Shown: positions 32,851 through 41,662 of the stretch, piece by piece
Numbering within the stretch: position 1 is the first letter of the stretch
How the letters are laid out: each line of letters opens with the position of its first letter
From: Mesorhizobium australicum
GTDB taxonomy: Bacteria > Pseudomonadota > Alphaproteobacteria > Rhizobiales > Rhizobiaceae
Assembly (NCBI RefSeq): GCF_900177325.1
Contig: NZ_FXBL01000003.1
Coordinates: 62,001-126,000 of the forward strand
Direction: 5' to 3'
DNA length: 64,000 nucleotides
Notes under the pieces: model-generated
What the model saw: the letters and a program-made list of their open reading frames with translations, nothing else
Databases searched by the model: none
What the model was told of the DNA's origin: nothing
Translations under genes and position numbers: made by a program

Positions 32851-34088
32851 CCCCCCTGACCGGCATCAAAGCTGCCCTGCCCTTCGTCGCGATCGGTGCA
32901 GCGCTGGTCCTTTCAGTTTGGGCCTTCTTTCGCTCCGAGCACTACCGAGCAGAGTCAGATCTGAATTATAGCCAGAACTATGAGATCCAATGGCGAACAA
33001 CTCAAATCAGGGAGCATCTTGCTCGCATCCATGGTGATCTGAAACTATCGGCCGCTACAGGACGACTATCAAGCGACCTGTCGCGCCAGACCTTCTTGCT
33101 CGATGCGAACGTCGGCCAGCTGCTGAAGCTCGACTATGCCCCGAAATTCCTGCGCGATCGGGATATGCAACTGTTGAACGAGCTTCACACGATCGCTCAG
33201 ACCCACCTCGATCCCTTAGTGAAAGGCTCTACAAATTTCGGCGCTGCGCTGAAGGTTATGCCCGGTTTGGAGCAGCGCATGTTCGAGGTCTCGGGCACGG
33301 CAGTCGCGCACGCAGAGGCGCTGAACGCGGCCTCGCACATCGGTGCGGCCGCCTCAAGGAACAGGTTCCTATTTGCTGCTGCGCTTACGCTCGCGGCCGC
33401 TTGCTACACCGTTCTTCATCTGCGAAATGCATTTGCCCGGCGCCGAGACCAGCAACTCAGTTCGTTCTCGACCCTTTTCGCGCATATGACACGTTCACGC
33501 GTCACTGCCTTGAGGTTTTTTCTCGACTACCAAAGTGAAGAAACTGTCCGATATCCCGAAATGCTCGCTGCAGCACGCGAGGCCGTCAAGCAGCTCGAAA
33601 CCATTACGACTGGTCTGAACACTGTAGCCTACGCCGACGCTGAGGTGCGTTGCAAAAAACTTTCGGAAACGCTCGAGGACCTGAAGGCCAGCCGACACAC
33701 AGCGCTGGAGCTTCGGATCGCGCGTGATGCTGGCGCTGCAAGTCTTCCCGCAGCGCAAATGTGGCTTGTGCTCGATGAGATTCTCCAGAACGCGGAAGCC
33801 GCACTTGGCGAAGATCCTGATGGATTGGTCAAGATTGTCGCACGGATTGCAGACAGGCCGTTAAAGCGGCAACGACTGCTGCTGCTTGAGATCATCGACA
33901 ACGGGCCGGGTATGCCGGCAGATGTACTGGCCCGTGCAAGGATGCCGTTCTTCTCGACCAAAGCTGGAAGGCATACCGGACTCGGCCTGGCGGGGTGCGC
34001 GCAGATGGTTTCAGCCTTGCGCGGGACACTCACGATTGCGTCGCGGCCTGGACATGGAACGGCGGTGCAGATTTCACTTCCGATCTAG
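32847..34088 (+). CDS. Membrane sensor histidine kinase
   Basis: A 413-residue kinase with one N-terminal span (ALPFVAIGAALVLSVWAF), a helical periplasmic region of about 150 residues, a second span (RFLFAAALTLAAACYTVLHL) and a cytoplasmic catalytic part. ATP-binding boxes are intact: N-box EILQNAEAA, G1 DNGPGMP, F-box PFFSTK, G2 GLGLAG. The phosphorylated histidine is not obvious; FAHMTRSR is the best candidate. It overlaps the molybdopterin-fold gene and likely phosphorylates the regulator at 30983. Confidence 0.88.
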   Translation: MTPLTGIKAALPFVAIGAALVLSVWAFFRSEHYRAESDLNYSQNYEIQWRTTQIREHLARIHGDLKLSAATGRLSSDLSRQTFLLDANVGQLLKLDYAPKFLRDRDMQLLNELHTIAQTHLDPLVKGSTNFGAALKVMPGLEQRMFEVSGTAVAHAEALNAASHIGAAASRNRFLFAAALTLAAACYTVLHLRNAFARRRDQQLSSFSTLFAHMTRSRVTALRFFLDYQSEETVRYPEMLAAAREAVKQLETITTGLNTVAYADAEVRCKKLSETLEDLKASRHTALELRIARDAGAASLPAAQMWLVLDEILQNAEAALGEDPDGLVKIVARIADRPLKRQRLLLLEIIDNGPGMPADVLARARMPFFSTKAGRHTGLGLAGCAQMVSALRGTLTIASRPGHGTAVQISLPI

Positions 34089-34117
34089 CACCGCCAGCAC
34101 CGAGCACGCCGCTGACT

Positions 34118-34648
34118 CTTCGAAGCGTCCTCAAGGATGACAATGCGGTCCTCAGGTGCAGGCTCGACGATTTCCGAGATCACCGCGTTGGCGAGCGTGG
34201 TCTTGCCCCGATCTCGTCCCGCCGGAGATCACGATGTTGAGCCGGGATTCAATCGCGTTGCGAATGACGTCGGCTGACGCTCCGTCATGATGTTGGAAGA
34301 CACATAGTCATCGAGGGGGATCAGCCTCGACGCACGTCGGCGGATCGTGAAGGTCGGCCGAGAGACGATGGGCGACAGCAATCCCTCAAACTGATGCCCG
34401 CCGATCGGCAGTTCGTCCTGATGATGGGCTGCTCGTCATCTGCCCCAGGATTGCAGCTGATGACGATCTCGCCCGCGGCCGAGCTCATCTCGCCAACGGT
34501 GACAAGCCGTGGCCGAGACATTCGATGAACAGCTGGCCATCTGGATTGAGCATGATCTTGACGACACGTGCGTCGTCAAGCGCGACACAAATCTGATCAC
34601 CAAACGTCCGGTTCCGTTGGACGGGGGCAAGGGGCCTGATTTCGGCTA
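34118..34648 (-). pseudogene. trbB: Decayed trbB (Ti-type conjugation ATPase)
   Basis: Minus-strand frames read CVALDDARVVKIMLNPDGQ, then VGEMSSAAGEIVIS, IRRRASRLIPLDDYV, NAIESRLNIVISGG and DRIVILEDA. These follow the order of TrbB from Ti and IncP transfer systems but switch frame several times. The Walker A region (GGTRSGQDHAR) is damaged, and the gene is cut short after the Asp box at about 34118. It lies divergent from repA, as the traI-trb operon does on Ti plasmids, so it is probably a relic of an ancestral trb transfer system. Confidence 0.82.
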
Positions 34649-34660
34649 AGGTTGCGACTA

Positions 34661-34690
34661 GTGAAACTGTGAGTGATTCTACGGTGAGAG
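34661..34690. repeat. Two spaced repeats resembling the inverse of those after tniQ
   Basis: GTGAAACTG (34661-34669) and GTGAGAG (34684-34690) lie 23 bases apart. After tniQ, CAGTTTCAC and GTCTCAC also lie 23 bases apart in inverse orientation. This could be the opposite end of a transposon. The rest of 34691-34981 holds the repA promoter region but no gene. Confidence 0.35.
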
Positions 34691-34981
34691 GGTTCCGAGT
34701 CGGCCGATTTCGCCCTTAGCGCGCGACCAGCATGCGCCGAGCAGCCGCTTGAGCCTAGTAGAAGTGTTAGCGACAGCTTGGTACTCTCGCGCCCCAAGCA
34801 GATCGGTAACACATTGAAAAGACAGATAGAAAAGGCGGAGCAGCCTCTCCGACCCTCGCTCTGCTGGCGGTTCGTGTTAAGGACTCGTTAACCATTAAGT
34901 TCTTGCGCCAGCATGGTTTGTTGGTATCGTCACGGCAAAATGGCGATTGCGTCCAAAAATCCGTGATGAAAGAAACGAAGC

Positions 34982-36202
34982 GTGAGCTTGGCAACTCGAC
35001 TTGATAGAACATTTCTCGCAAGCGTGGACGAGACGATTGGCGCGCAGGCGGAATTGCTGAGTTCTCAACTGCAAGCGATGAGCGAGGCGCTCTTCCCCCC
35101 GTCATCGCAGAAGATGTTGCGCAGGTTCACGTCGGGAGAGGCCGCCAAACTCGTCGGCGTGTCAGATTCGACGCTGCGAAAAATGACGTTGGCTGGCGAA
35201 GGGCCGCAACCCCAAACGACGAGCAACGGGCGTCGTCTCTATACTCTGTCGGATATCAACGCGATCCGCCGATATCTCGCCCAATCGACGCGCGGACGCG
35301 ATGCGCTCGAGTTTGTTCCGCACCGCCGTCCGCATGAGCATCTCCAGGTGCTCGCGATAACGAATTTCAAAGGCGGGTCCGGGAAAACGACGACCTCCGC
35401 GCACCTCGCTCAGTATCTAGCATTACATGGGTATCGGGTCCTGGCGATCGATCTTGATCCGCAGGCGTCGCTTTCGGCCCTGCTGGGTGTGCTGCCGGAG
35501 GTGGATGTCGGCGCAAACCAGACACTCTATGCGGCGATCCGATACGATGACGACAAGCGGCCGCTCGCCGAGGTCATTCGTCCAACCTATTTCGACGGCC
35601 TTGATCTGGTTCCCGGCAATCTCGAACTGATGGAGTTCGAGCATACCACGCCAAGGGCGCTCACTTCCGGAAACAGCGCGGGAGGAACGATCTTTTTTGC
35701 GCGGGTCGCTGCGGCTCTCGACGAGGTGGCGGAGCGGTATGATGTGGTCGTTATCGATTGCCCTCCTCAGCTCGGTTTCCTGACGCTGAGTGGACTGTGC
35801 GCGTCGACAAGTATGGTCGTCACAGTACATCCGCAGATGCTGGACGTCTCGTCGATGAGCCAGTTCCTACTTATGACGCGCGATTTGCTTGGCGTGGTGA
35901 AAGATGCCGGAGGCGATCTGAAGTTCGACTTCATCCGCTATCTCCTGACACGTTTCGAACCCCAGGACGCGCCGCAGACAAAAGTGGCCGCCCTGCTCCG
36001 AAACCTTTTTGATGACCATGTGATGACGAACCCGATGGTGAAATCGGCGGCGGTCTCCGACGCCGGACTGACCAAACAGACGCTCTATGAAATTGGTCGG
36101 GAAAACCTCACACGATCGACGTACGACCGGGCGATGGAGTCGCTGGATGCCGTCAATGCAGAGATCGAGGCGCTGGTGAGGCAGGCATGGGGGCGGCGAT
36201 GA
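34982..36202 (+). CDS. repA: RepA partition ATPase of repABC
   Basis: A 406-residue ParA-family protein. The N-terminal 110 residues carry a MerR-like helix-turn-helix (FTSGEAAKLVGVSDSTLRKMTLAGEG) for autorepression. The ATPase domain has the deviant Walker A motif KGGSGKTTT and DCPPQLGFLTLSGL. It starts at GTG 34982. It is the first gene of the cassette; RepA with RepB segregates the plasmid and represses the operon. Confidence 0.95.
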   Translation: MSLATRLDRTFLASVDETIGAQAELLSSQLQAMSEALFPPSSQKMLRRFTSGEAAKLVGVSDSTLRKMTLAGEGPQPQTTSNGRRLYTLSDINAIRRYLAQSTRGRDALEFVPHRRPHEHLQVLAITNFKGGSGKTTTSAHLAQYLALHGYRVLAIDLDPQASLSALLGVLPEVDVGANQTLYAAIRYDDDKRPLAEVIRPTYFDGLDLVPGNLELMEFEHTTPRALTSGNSAGGTIFFARVAAALDEVAERYDVVVIDCPPQLGFLTLSGLCASTSMVVTVHPQMLDVSSMSQFLLMTRDLLGVVKDAGGDLKFDFIRYLLTRFEPQDAPQTKVAALLRNLFDDHVMTNPMVKSAAVSDAGLTKQTLYEIGRENLTRSTYDRAMESLDAVNAEIEALVRQAWGRR

Positions 36203-36248
36203 CAGCAAGGAGCAGCAATCGCCGAGACGATGCAGCGGCAGCCAGTTT

Positions 36249-36264
36249 GTTGGGAGCTCCCAAC
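36249..36264. promoter_or_regulatory. parS: parS site 1
   Basis: A perfect 16-bp palindrome GTTGGGAGCTCCCAAC, extending to 20 bp if TT/AA flanks are counted (36247-36266). It matches the repABC parS pattern GTTN10AAC and lies between repA and repB, a known parS location. RepB should bind here. Confidence 0.9.
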
Positions 36265-36306
36265 AACCGAACGGCCCGGGCCTTGGCGGCGCCTGAGACT
36301 ATGCGT

Positions 36307-36322
36307 GTTGGGAACTCCCAAC
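36307..36322. promoter_or_regulatory. parS: parS site 2
   Basis: A near copy of site 1, GTTGGGAACTCCCAAC, 58 bp downstream and still before repB. Only the two central bases differ (GC to AA), so it is palindromic except at the centre. Two closely spaced sites favour RepB spreading or pairing. Confidence 0.9.
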
Positions 36323-36365
36323 AGGCTCGCCGGCCCCTCCCCCTTGCTTCCGCGCGGAGAATGCC

Positions 36366-37370
36366 ATGAGCCGCAAGGACGCAATCAACAACCTCTTCCT
36401 GAAGCGGCCGGAAGCTTCCGGCACAGCGACGCCACGGGGCAGCGAGAGAGTGCGCACCGGCGCCATCTCCGCAATGGGGGCATCGCTCCAGGAAATGTCG
36501 GAAAACGCAAAACAGGCGGCCCAACTTCAGAAGCAACTCGCCGAAGGGGACGCGATCGTCTCGATCGACCCGAAGAAGATCGATCACTCACGTATCACCG
36601 ACCGAATTCCGACGGAGGTCGATCTCGCCTTTGATCAGCTCGTAGCAAGCATCGCCGAGAATGGCCAGCAAGTGCCGGTTCTCGTTCGACCAAGCCCGGA
36701 TACTCCAGGACGCTACCAGATAGCCTACGGGCGTCGGCGGCTTCGTGCCGCCGAGAAGCTGGGTCTTGGGGTCAAGGCAATCGTTCGAAACCTCTCGGAC
36801 AGCGATCTCATCGTCGCGCAAGGACGGGAGAACCTAGATCGCAAGGATCTCTCGTTTATCGAAAAGGCGTTCTTCGCGCGAAATCTCGAGGATGACGGCT
36901 GCGACCGACATACGATCATCTCGGCGCTAGCGACGGACAAGGCAGACATCAGCCGTTACATCGCAGTAGCGCGTCGCATGCCGGACGTTCTCGTGAAGAA
37001 GATTGGACCGGCACCGAAGTCGGGCAGGGCACGTTGGCTTGCCCTGGCCGACAAGCTTGAGCAACAGGCAGCTCTGGCTACGGCCGAGCGCGCGCTGGAC
37101 GATCCGTCGCTCCGTAGCGCGGACAGCGACACCAGGTTCGATGCGGTCCTCAATGCTCTCCAGAGCCGGAAGCCGAAAGTTCGGCCGAGCATAGGCGTCT
37201 GGAAAGCCCCCGGTGGCAAGCGCGGCGCTCGCATCGAGGCGAAGGACGGTCGCACAGCGCTCGTTTTCGAGGAGAAGACCGTTCCCGAGTTCGCGCACTT
37301 TGTTGCGGGCAAGCTTGACGATCTCTTCAACGAGTTTCAGGCGAATGGGTCCGGAGGTGAAAAGCCATGA
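36366..37370 (+). CDS. repB: RepB centromere-binding protein of repABC
   Basis: A 334-residue ParB-family protein. The ParB/Srx domain includes LVASIAENGQQVPVLVRPSP and YGRRRLRAAEKLG; a helix-turn-helix follows (FFARNLEDDGCDRHTIISALATDKADISRYIAVA). The family opening MSRKDAINNLFLKRP is present. It binds the two parS palindromes just upstream and acts with RepA. Confidence 0.95.
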   Translation: MSRKDAINNLFLKRPEASGTATPRGSERVRTGAISAMGASLQEMSENAKQAAQLQKQLAEGDAIVSIDPKKIDHSRITDRIPTEVDLAFDQLVASIAENGQQVPVLVRPSPDTPGRYQIAYGRRRLRAAEKLGLGVKAIVRNLSDSDLIVAQGRENLDRKDLSFIEKAFFARNLEDDGCDRHTIISALATDKADISRYIAVARRMPDVLVKKIGPAPKSGRARWLALADKLEQQAALATAERALDDPSLRSADSDTRFDAVLNALQSRKPKVRPSIGVWKAPGGKRGARIEAKDGRTALVFEEKTVPEFAHFVAGKLDDLFNEFQANGSGGEKP

Positions 37371-37416
37371 GATAAGCGCCGCGAGATGACCGTGTCATCC
37401 GTAAAACCGGCGGCAA

Positions 37417-37500
37417 AGAAAAAGGCCCCCGAAACAGGTTCCGGAAGCCCTTCTCGTAGTGTGGTAGCTAGAGAATCGCATTTCCCGGAATCACCGTCAA
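37417..37500 (-). ncRNA. Antisense RNA (incompatibility ctRNA) of repABC
   Basis: In the repB-repC gap the minus strand has a near-consensus promoter: TTGACG at 37500-37495, a 17-base spacer, and GATTCT at 37477-37472. A transcript from about 37465 would end at an 11-bp stem (37424-37449, loop CCTG) followed by TTTTT at 37423-37419. That gives a RNA of about 50 nt, the known size range of repABC antisense RNAs that limit RepC synthesis. The range given includes the promoter. Confidence 0.88.
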
Positions 37501-37565
37501 GAGTCTTTGTACTCTGCGCCGTTTCGGCGAGCGGATTTCTTTTGCCTAACAAAAGGTAAAGGGAA

Positions 37566-38906
37566 ATGCAAACCCATACTGCAACGACGCCCTTCGGGCG
37601 GCGGCCGATGACACTCGGCCTGATTTCAAGCCAAGTGACGGCCAAGAATATCGATCGGGACGCCAAGGCCTCCAAATGGCAGGTGTTCAGGGATATCCGC
37701 GACGCCAAGGAGATCCTAGGGGCGACAGATCGCGCCCTCTCGATCCTAGATGCCCTGCTGACATTCCATCGCGACGACGAGCTCACCGGCGAGGGCAACC
37801 TGATTGTCTTCCCGTCGAACGAGCAGCTCATTCGCCGTGCCAACGGCATGTCGCCGGCGACGCTGCGCCGTCATCTGGCCAACCTTGTGACCTCGGGCTT
37901 GATCATCCGCAGGGACAGCCCCAATGGCAAGCGCTTCGCCCGGAAAGGGCAGGGCGGAGCGATCGAGCAGGCCTACGGATTCGATCTCGCGCCGATCCTG
38001 GCGCGTGCTGCGGAGTTTCGGGAGCTGGCCGAAGCCGTGGCGGCCGAGCGCAAGGCGTTCCGAGTGGTCAAGGAGCGGCTGACTATCTGCAGGCGCGACG
38101 TGACCAAGATGATCGATGCCGGCGTCAACGAGAGCGTGCCCGGCAACTGGCGTGGCTTTCAGCGCCGCTATGAGGCGATCATCGCTCGGCTGCCGCGGAC
38201 GGCGCCTCGCCAGGTCCTTGAGACGCTTGCCGACGAACTGGAAGCCCTCTGGGCCGATGTCCATCAGACGTTGGAATCATTCGTCAAATCAGAAGATTCG
38301 AACGCCAATGAGTCTCATACTGAGCGCCACATACAAAATTCAAACCCAGATTTTAATCCTACCGGTGAAAATGAATACGGCTTAGGAGATAAAGATGAAG
38401 CGAGCGGCACCGCCGAACAGACCGACAACGTGCGGAGCCTGCCAAGACGGGATCTGCCGTTGGGAATGGTACTGAGCGCCTGCCCGGACATCGTGCCGTA
38501 CGCCGAGGGCCGGCAAATTCGGACTTGGCGGGACTTGGCCGCAGCCGCCGATCGAGCTCGGCCAAGCATGGGGATCAGCCCAAGCGCCTGGCAGGAGGCG
38601 GCCGAGGTCATGGGCCCGCAGCATGCGACGATTGCGCTGGCCGCGATCCTGCAGCGGGCCGAGCACATACGCAGCCGCGGTGGCTATCTGCGCGATCTGG
38701 TGGAGCGTGCCCGGCAGCAGAAATTCTCGGTCTGGCCAATGATCACGGCGTTGCTCAACGCCAGAATGGGAGCGTTAGAAAAGGCCGCGGCGTCAGGGGG
38801 CGCTGGAAGTACGCGCGGAGGGCAGGTCGCTGAACCCCGGGATGGAGCCAGTTCGCTGGAGATCAGCAGCGCGCTGCGCGACAGCATGAAGAAAAAGGGC
38901 TGGTGA
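37566..38906 (+). CDS. repC: RepC replication initiator of repABC
   Basis: A 446-residue replication initiator, intact and of usual length. The conserved N-terminal block TTPFGRRPMTLGLISSQ leads into a winged-helix region (FPSNEQLIRRANGMSPATLRRHLANLVTSGLIIRRDSPNGKRFARK). The C-terminal domain includes MGPQHATIALAAILQRAEHI and GGYLRDL. In this family the replication origin lies inside repC, in the AT-rich part around 38290-38390, which is visible here. Confidence 0.95.
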   Translation: MQTHTATTPFGRRPMTLGLISSQVTAKNIDRDAKASKWQVFRDIRDAKEILGATDRALSILDALLTFHRDDELTGEGNLIVFPSNEQLIRRANGMSPATLRRHLANLVTSGLIIRRDSPNGKRFARKGQGGAIEQAYGFDLAPILARAAEFRELAEAVAAERKAFRVVKERLTICRRDVTKMIDAGVNESVPGNWRGFQRRYEAIIARLPRTAPRQVLETLADELEALWADVHQTLESFVKSEDSNANESHTERHIQNSNPDFNPTGENEYGLGDKDEASGTAEQTDNVRSLPRRDLPLGMVLSACPDIVPYAEGRQIRTWRDLAAAADRARPSMGISPSAWQEAAEVMGPQHATIALAAILQRAEHIRSRGGYLRDLVERARQQKFSVWPMITALLNARMGALEKAAASGGAGSTRGGQVAEPRDGASSLEISSALRDSMKKKGW

Positions 38907-38917
38907 CGATGTCTCGG

Positions 38918-39850
38918 CTACTCGGCGGATGGGTCTCCGATGAGCCCGGAGCGGCGCGCTCGGTCGATCAGGTTCTTGACGGAGGAGGGCGACCATTTCG
39001 AGCCGCCGCGAGGCGTCCGTTCATGCAAGCGCTCGAGCTGGGCTGCGATCTCACGCAGCGTCAGGTCCGGGTTCGAGGCGTGAATGCCGGCCACCAGGGT
39101 CATCAGCCGGCCTTCGGGCACGCGGGGAGGAGACTTCCTGAGCAAGCCCGCATCGGCGAGATGCTCAGCGACAAGCCACTTCACGGCGCGCCGTAGGCGT
39201 TCCGGCGTCCAGTCAAGACCGCGCTGCTTCAGCACGCGAGCTATGTCGTCCCAGGTGTGGTCGGGGCGCATCCGGCGCACCGTAGGAAGCCACTGGCTGG
39301 CCGTGCCCTGGATGCGTGCGCCGAAGGCAGCCTTTTGGGCGGCCGTCACCTTCGCAAGGGCTTCCGGCCGGCGCTCGCGGATTCCAGGGTTACCGGGCAG
39401 CTTGCCTTTGGACTTCGCCGCTTTGATCCCGGCCTTTGTTCGCTCGGAAATCAGCGCCCGCTCGAGCTGGGCGACCGCGCCGAGCACCTGCAGAGAGAAC
39501 ATGCCCTGCGGCGTCGTGGTGTCGATCGGATCCCGTAGCGACCGAAAATGGGCGTTCCTGGCGGTCAGATCCTCAATGACCTCTAGTAGGTGGCTGACGG
39601 ATCGCGCCAGGCGGTCGAGACGCACCACGACGAGCGTGTCGCCTGCGCCGATCTCGCGGACAAGCTTGGAGAGGGCGAGGCGGACGCGGGAAGCGCCGGA
39701 GCCGTGCTCCTGGATGATGGTGTCGCAGCCGGCGGCGCGCAGCTCGATCTCCTGCGCTTCGGTTGCCTGCTCACCGGTAGAGACGCGCGCATAGCCGATT
39801 TGCCGGCCCTGTGGTCGACGGGAAACGCGATTTTGCGTGTCAGCGGCCAT
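38918..39850 (-). CDS. Serine recombinase (resolvase/invertase family)
   Basis: A 310-residue serine recombinase. The catalytic domain has IGYARVSTGEQ with the nucleophilic serine, VVVRLDRLARSVSHL, and GMFSLQVLGAVAQLERALISERTKAG. The C-terminal 120 residues are longer than in Tn3 resolvases and contain helix-turn-helix-like repeats (TLREIAAQLERLHERTPRGG). The ATG at 39850 is preferred; a TTG at 39889 is possible. It converges on repC and may resolve plasmid multimers or belong to a lost transposon. Confidence 0.88.
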   Translation of the reverse strand: MAADTQNRVSRRPQGRQIGYARVSTGEQATEAQEIELRAAGCDTIIQEHGSGASRVRLALSKLVREIGAGDTLVVVRLDRLARSVSHLLEVIEDLTARNAHFRSLRDPIDTTTPQGMFSLQVLGAVAQLERALISERTKAGIKAAKSKGKLPGNPGIRERRPEALAKVTAAQKAAFGARIQGTASQWLPTVRRMRPDHTWDDIARVLKQRGLDWTPERLRRAVKWLVAEHLADAGLLRKSPPRVPEGRLMTLVAGIHASNPDLTLREIAAQLERLHERTPRGGSKWSPSSVKNLIDRARRSGLIGDPSAE

Positions 39851-39961
39851 CCGGAGCGCCTGAGAGTGCGTGTTGTGGGCGTTTTCCAAACGCAGAAGAT
39901 AAGGATAACCGATCTATTGGGGACGTATCCGGGTCCGCCAAAATGCTCCGAGTTGCATAAT

Positions 39962-40001
39962 GATTTCACGTATTGACAAACGTGAAATCGAAACGTAAAT
40001 A
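39962..40001 (+). promoter_or_regulatory. Promoter with overlapping operator
   Basis: Exact 10-bp inverted arms GATTTCACGT (39962-39971) and ACGTGAAATC (39980-39989) surround a perfect -35 box TTGACA (39973-39978). A 17-base spacer leads to -10 TAAATA (39996-40001), and the ATG follows at 40019. Binding at the palindrome would block the promoter. The Xre antitoxin encoded in this operon is the likely repressor. Confidence 0.8.
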
Positions 40002-40018
40002 GCATTAGGAGCACGAAT

Positions 40019-41311
40019 ATGAGTGAAAACGTCGTCTACCTGCATGGTCAGCCCAAACCGGTCGGCCACTTTTTGCGCGTCGGAACCAGCGGTCACCGAC
40101 AGCTCGAGACCCTGTTGGGCTCGGGAAAGATGATGGTTGATCGGGTTGTGGTGGAAGCCTCCGCGGCGCTGAGGCAACATGATCTCCTGACGGCCCTCAC
40201 TGACGTCGGCGGCGAACTTATCCTAGACACCAATGTCGCCGAGCTGTCGTCGATTGGCCGATTTGGTGGAGCGGCCAAGTCTGCGCCTTGGGCAAATCCT
40301 GAGAGCGTTCTGACGCCCGACGATCTACGACCAAACGCGAACCGGGACGTCATCGGCCAGATAGCCCGCTTTGCTGTGAAGCAGGGCTTTCACGCCGTAC
40401 AGGCACCCGCGCATGTCCTTGAGGGCTCGACAGATCAGCTTTTTGCCCTCGATTGCGAGGCCGCCGCCGCTCTGCGCCGTGCGCTCGATGCGGAAGGAGG
40501 CAAGCACATCGGCATCGACTACCCGCTGATGATAAAGAATGCATCACTTCGCGATCCCGCTCAGCGACGGGCGTTCATAGCCGCGCTGAAGAACGTGCCG
40601 TTCGACAATCTGTGGTTCAGGGTCTCCGGCTTCGGCTCCGACGCCACACCGATGGGATTGCGGCGGTACATAGCAGCGATGATGGACTTTCACAGGTTGG
40701 AAGTTCCTATCGTGGCCGACGGAGTCGGTGGTCTTGTGGGAGTCGCCATTGCCGCTTTTGGTGCCGCCGGCGGCATTTGTCATGGCGTTGCCGAGAAGGA
40801 ACGCTTCGATGCCAGTGACTGGGCGAAGCCGCCTCAGACCGGCGGCGGAGGACGCGAGAAGCGGGTTCTGATCGGCGGTCTGGATCGCCTTCTTAGCGTG
40901 AAGCAGGTCGACGCGTTGATGGCTGCGCAGGGAGCCAAACCCCTGCTGAGTTGCCACGATCGGTCATGCTGTCCGAATGGACTGAGCGACACGTTGAAGG
41001 ATCCGAAGGCGCATTATCTGCGCCAGCGCGCTCGCCAGATCCGAGAACTGTCGGCGGTACCCGACGCGCGACGTCCGCAGCATTTTCTTGAAAAGGAGCT
41101 GGCTGCGGCTGAACGGGTCGCGCGGTCGGCTGCGAAGCTCAAGGTATCGGATGAAGGATTGTCGGATGTGCTGCAGCGCAGTAGCGACCGGCTGGAAAAG
41201 ATGCATGCGGTTCTGGAGTCCTTGAACGGCACCATTGCCGGCCAGCCAAGGGCTCCTGTCCCACCGCGGCGGCAGGGGAGGGGTGCGAGCGTGGCCTCGC
41301 ACCGCAGGTAA
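40019..41311 (+). CDS. Unrecognised TIM-barrel-like protein in Xre/RES operon
   Basis: A 430-residue protein leading the Xre/RES operon. Alternating strand-helix units (ELILDTNVAEL, HIGIDYPLMIKN, NLWFRVSGFGS, VPIVADGVGGLVGVAIAAFGAAGGICHG) suggest a TIM barrel with a glycine-rich phosphate-binding end. A conserved-looking cluster LLSCHDRSCCPNG with three cysteines and a histidine could bind metal. The last 100 residues are helical. I cannot place it in a family; tRNA-guanine transglycosylase-like and other barrel enzymes were considered. It is 4 bases from the antitoxin gene. Confidence 0.6.
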   Translation: MSENVVYLHGQPKPVGHFLRVGTSGHRQLETLLGSGKMMVDRVVVEASAALRQHDLLTALTDVGGELILDTNVAELSSIGRFGGAAKSAPWANPESVLTPDDLRPNANRDVIGQIARFAVKQGFHAVQAPAHVLEGSTDQLFALDCEAAAALRRALDAEGGKHIGIDYPLMIKNASLRDPAQRRAFIAALKNVPFDNLWFRVSGFGSDATPMGLRRYIAAMMDFHRLEVPIVADGVGGLVGVAIAAFGAAGGICHGVAEKERFDASDWAKPPQTGGGGREKRVLIGGLDRLLSVKQVDALMAAQGAKPLLSCHDRSCCPNGLSDTLKDPKAHYLRQRARQIRELSAVPDARRPQHFLEKELAAAERVARSAAKLKVSDEGLSDVLQRSSDRLEKMHAVLESLNGTIAGQPRAPVPPRRQGRGASVASHRR

Positions 41312-41315
41312 AAAC

Positions 41316-41654
41316 ATGAGCACAGCTGTAGCAAGAATTCTGGACGATCTTCGATCTCGGGGAGGCCTTCAGGGCAAGGACATCGCCAACATTGTCGACG
41401 TGTCGACCGCAACTGTGTCGCGGTGGTCGCACGGCAACGGCTCTCCGAATTTGCGAACCCAGACGGTCATTGCCGATCTGCGGTACGTTGTTGACCGACT
41501 CTCTGACTTTTACACCGCAGATGAGACGCGGCTGTGGCTGCATTCGCGTCATCCCCTTCTCAATAACGAGCGTGCAATTGATCTGATCAATGCGGATCGT
41601 ACCCAGGAAGTCCTGGCGGTGATCGAACGCCTCGATGCCGGCGCCTACATCTGA
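41316..41654 (+). CDS. Xre/MbcA/ParS-type antitoxin
   Basis: A 112-residue antitoxin. The N-terminal helix-turn-helix is LQGKDIANIVDVSTATVSRWSHG. The C-terminal toxin-binding domain has WLHSRHPLLNNERAIDLI, the hallmark of partners of RES toxins. The ATG at 41316 follows the barrel-protein gene by 4 bases. It is expected to repress the palindrome-containing promoter at 39962. Confidence 0.86.
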   Translation: MSTAVARILDDLRSRGGLQGKDIANIVDVSTATVSRWSHGNGSPNLRTQTVIADLRYVVDRLSDFYTADETRLWLHSRHPLLNNERAIDLINADRTQEVLAVIERLDAGAYI

Positions 41655-41662
41655 GGCGGCGC

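Noticed and set aside
34118..34648. Intact VirB11-type ATPase gene
   Set aside because: Homology is spread over several frames with a damaged Walker A, so it is a pseudogene; motif order favours TrbB.
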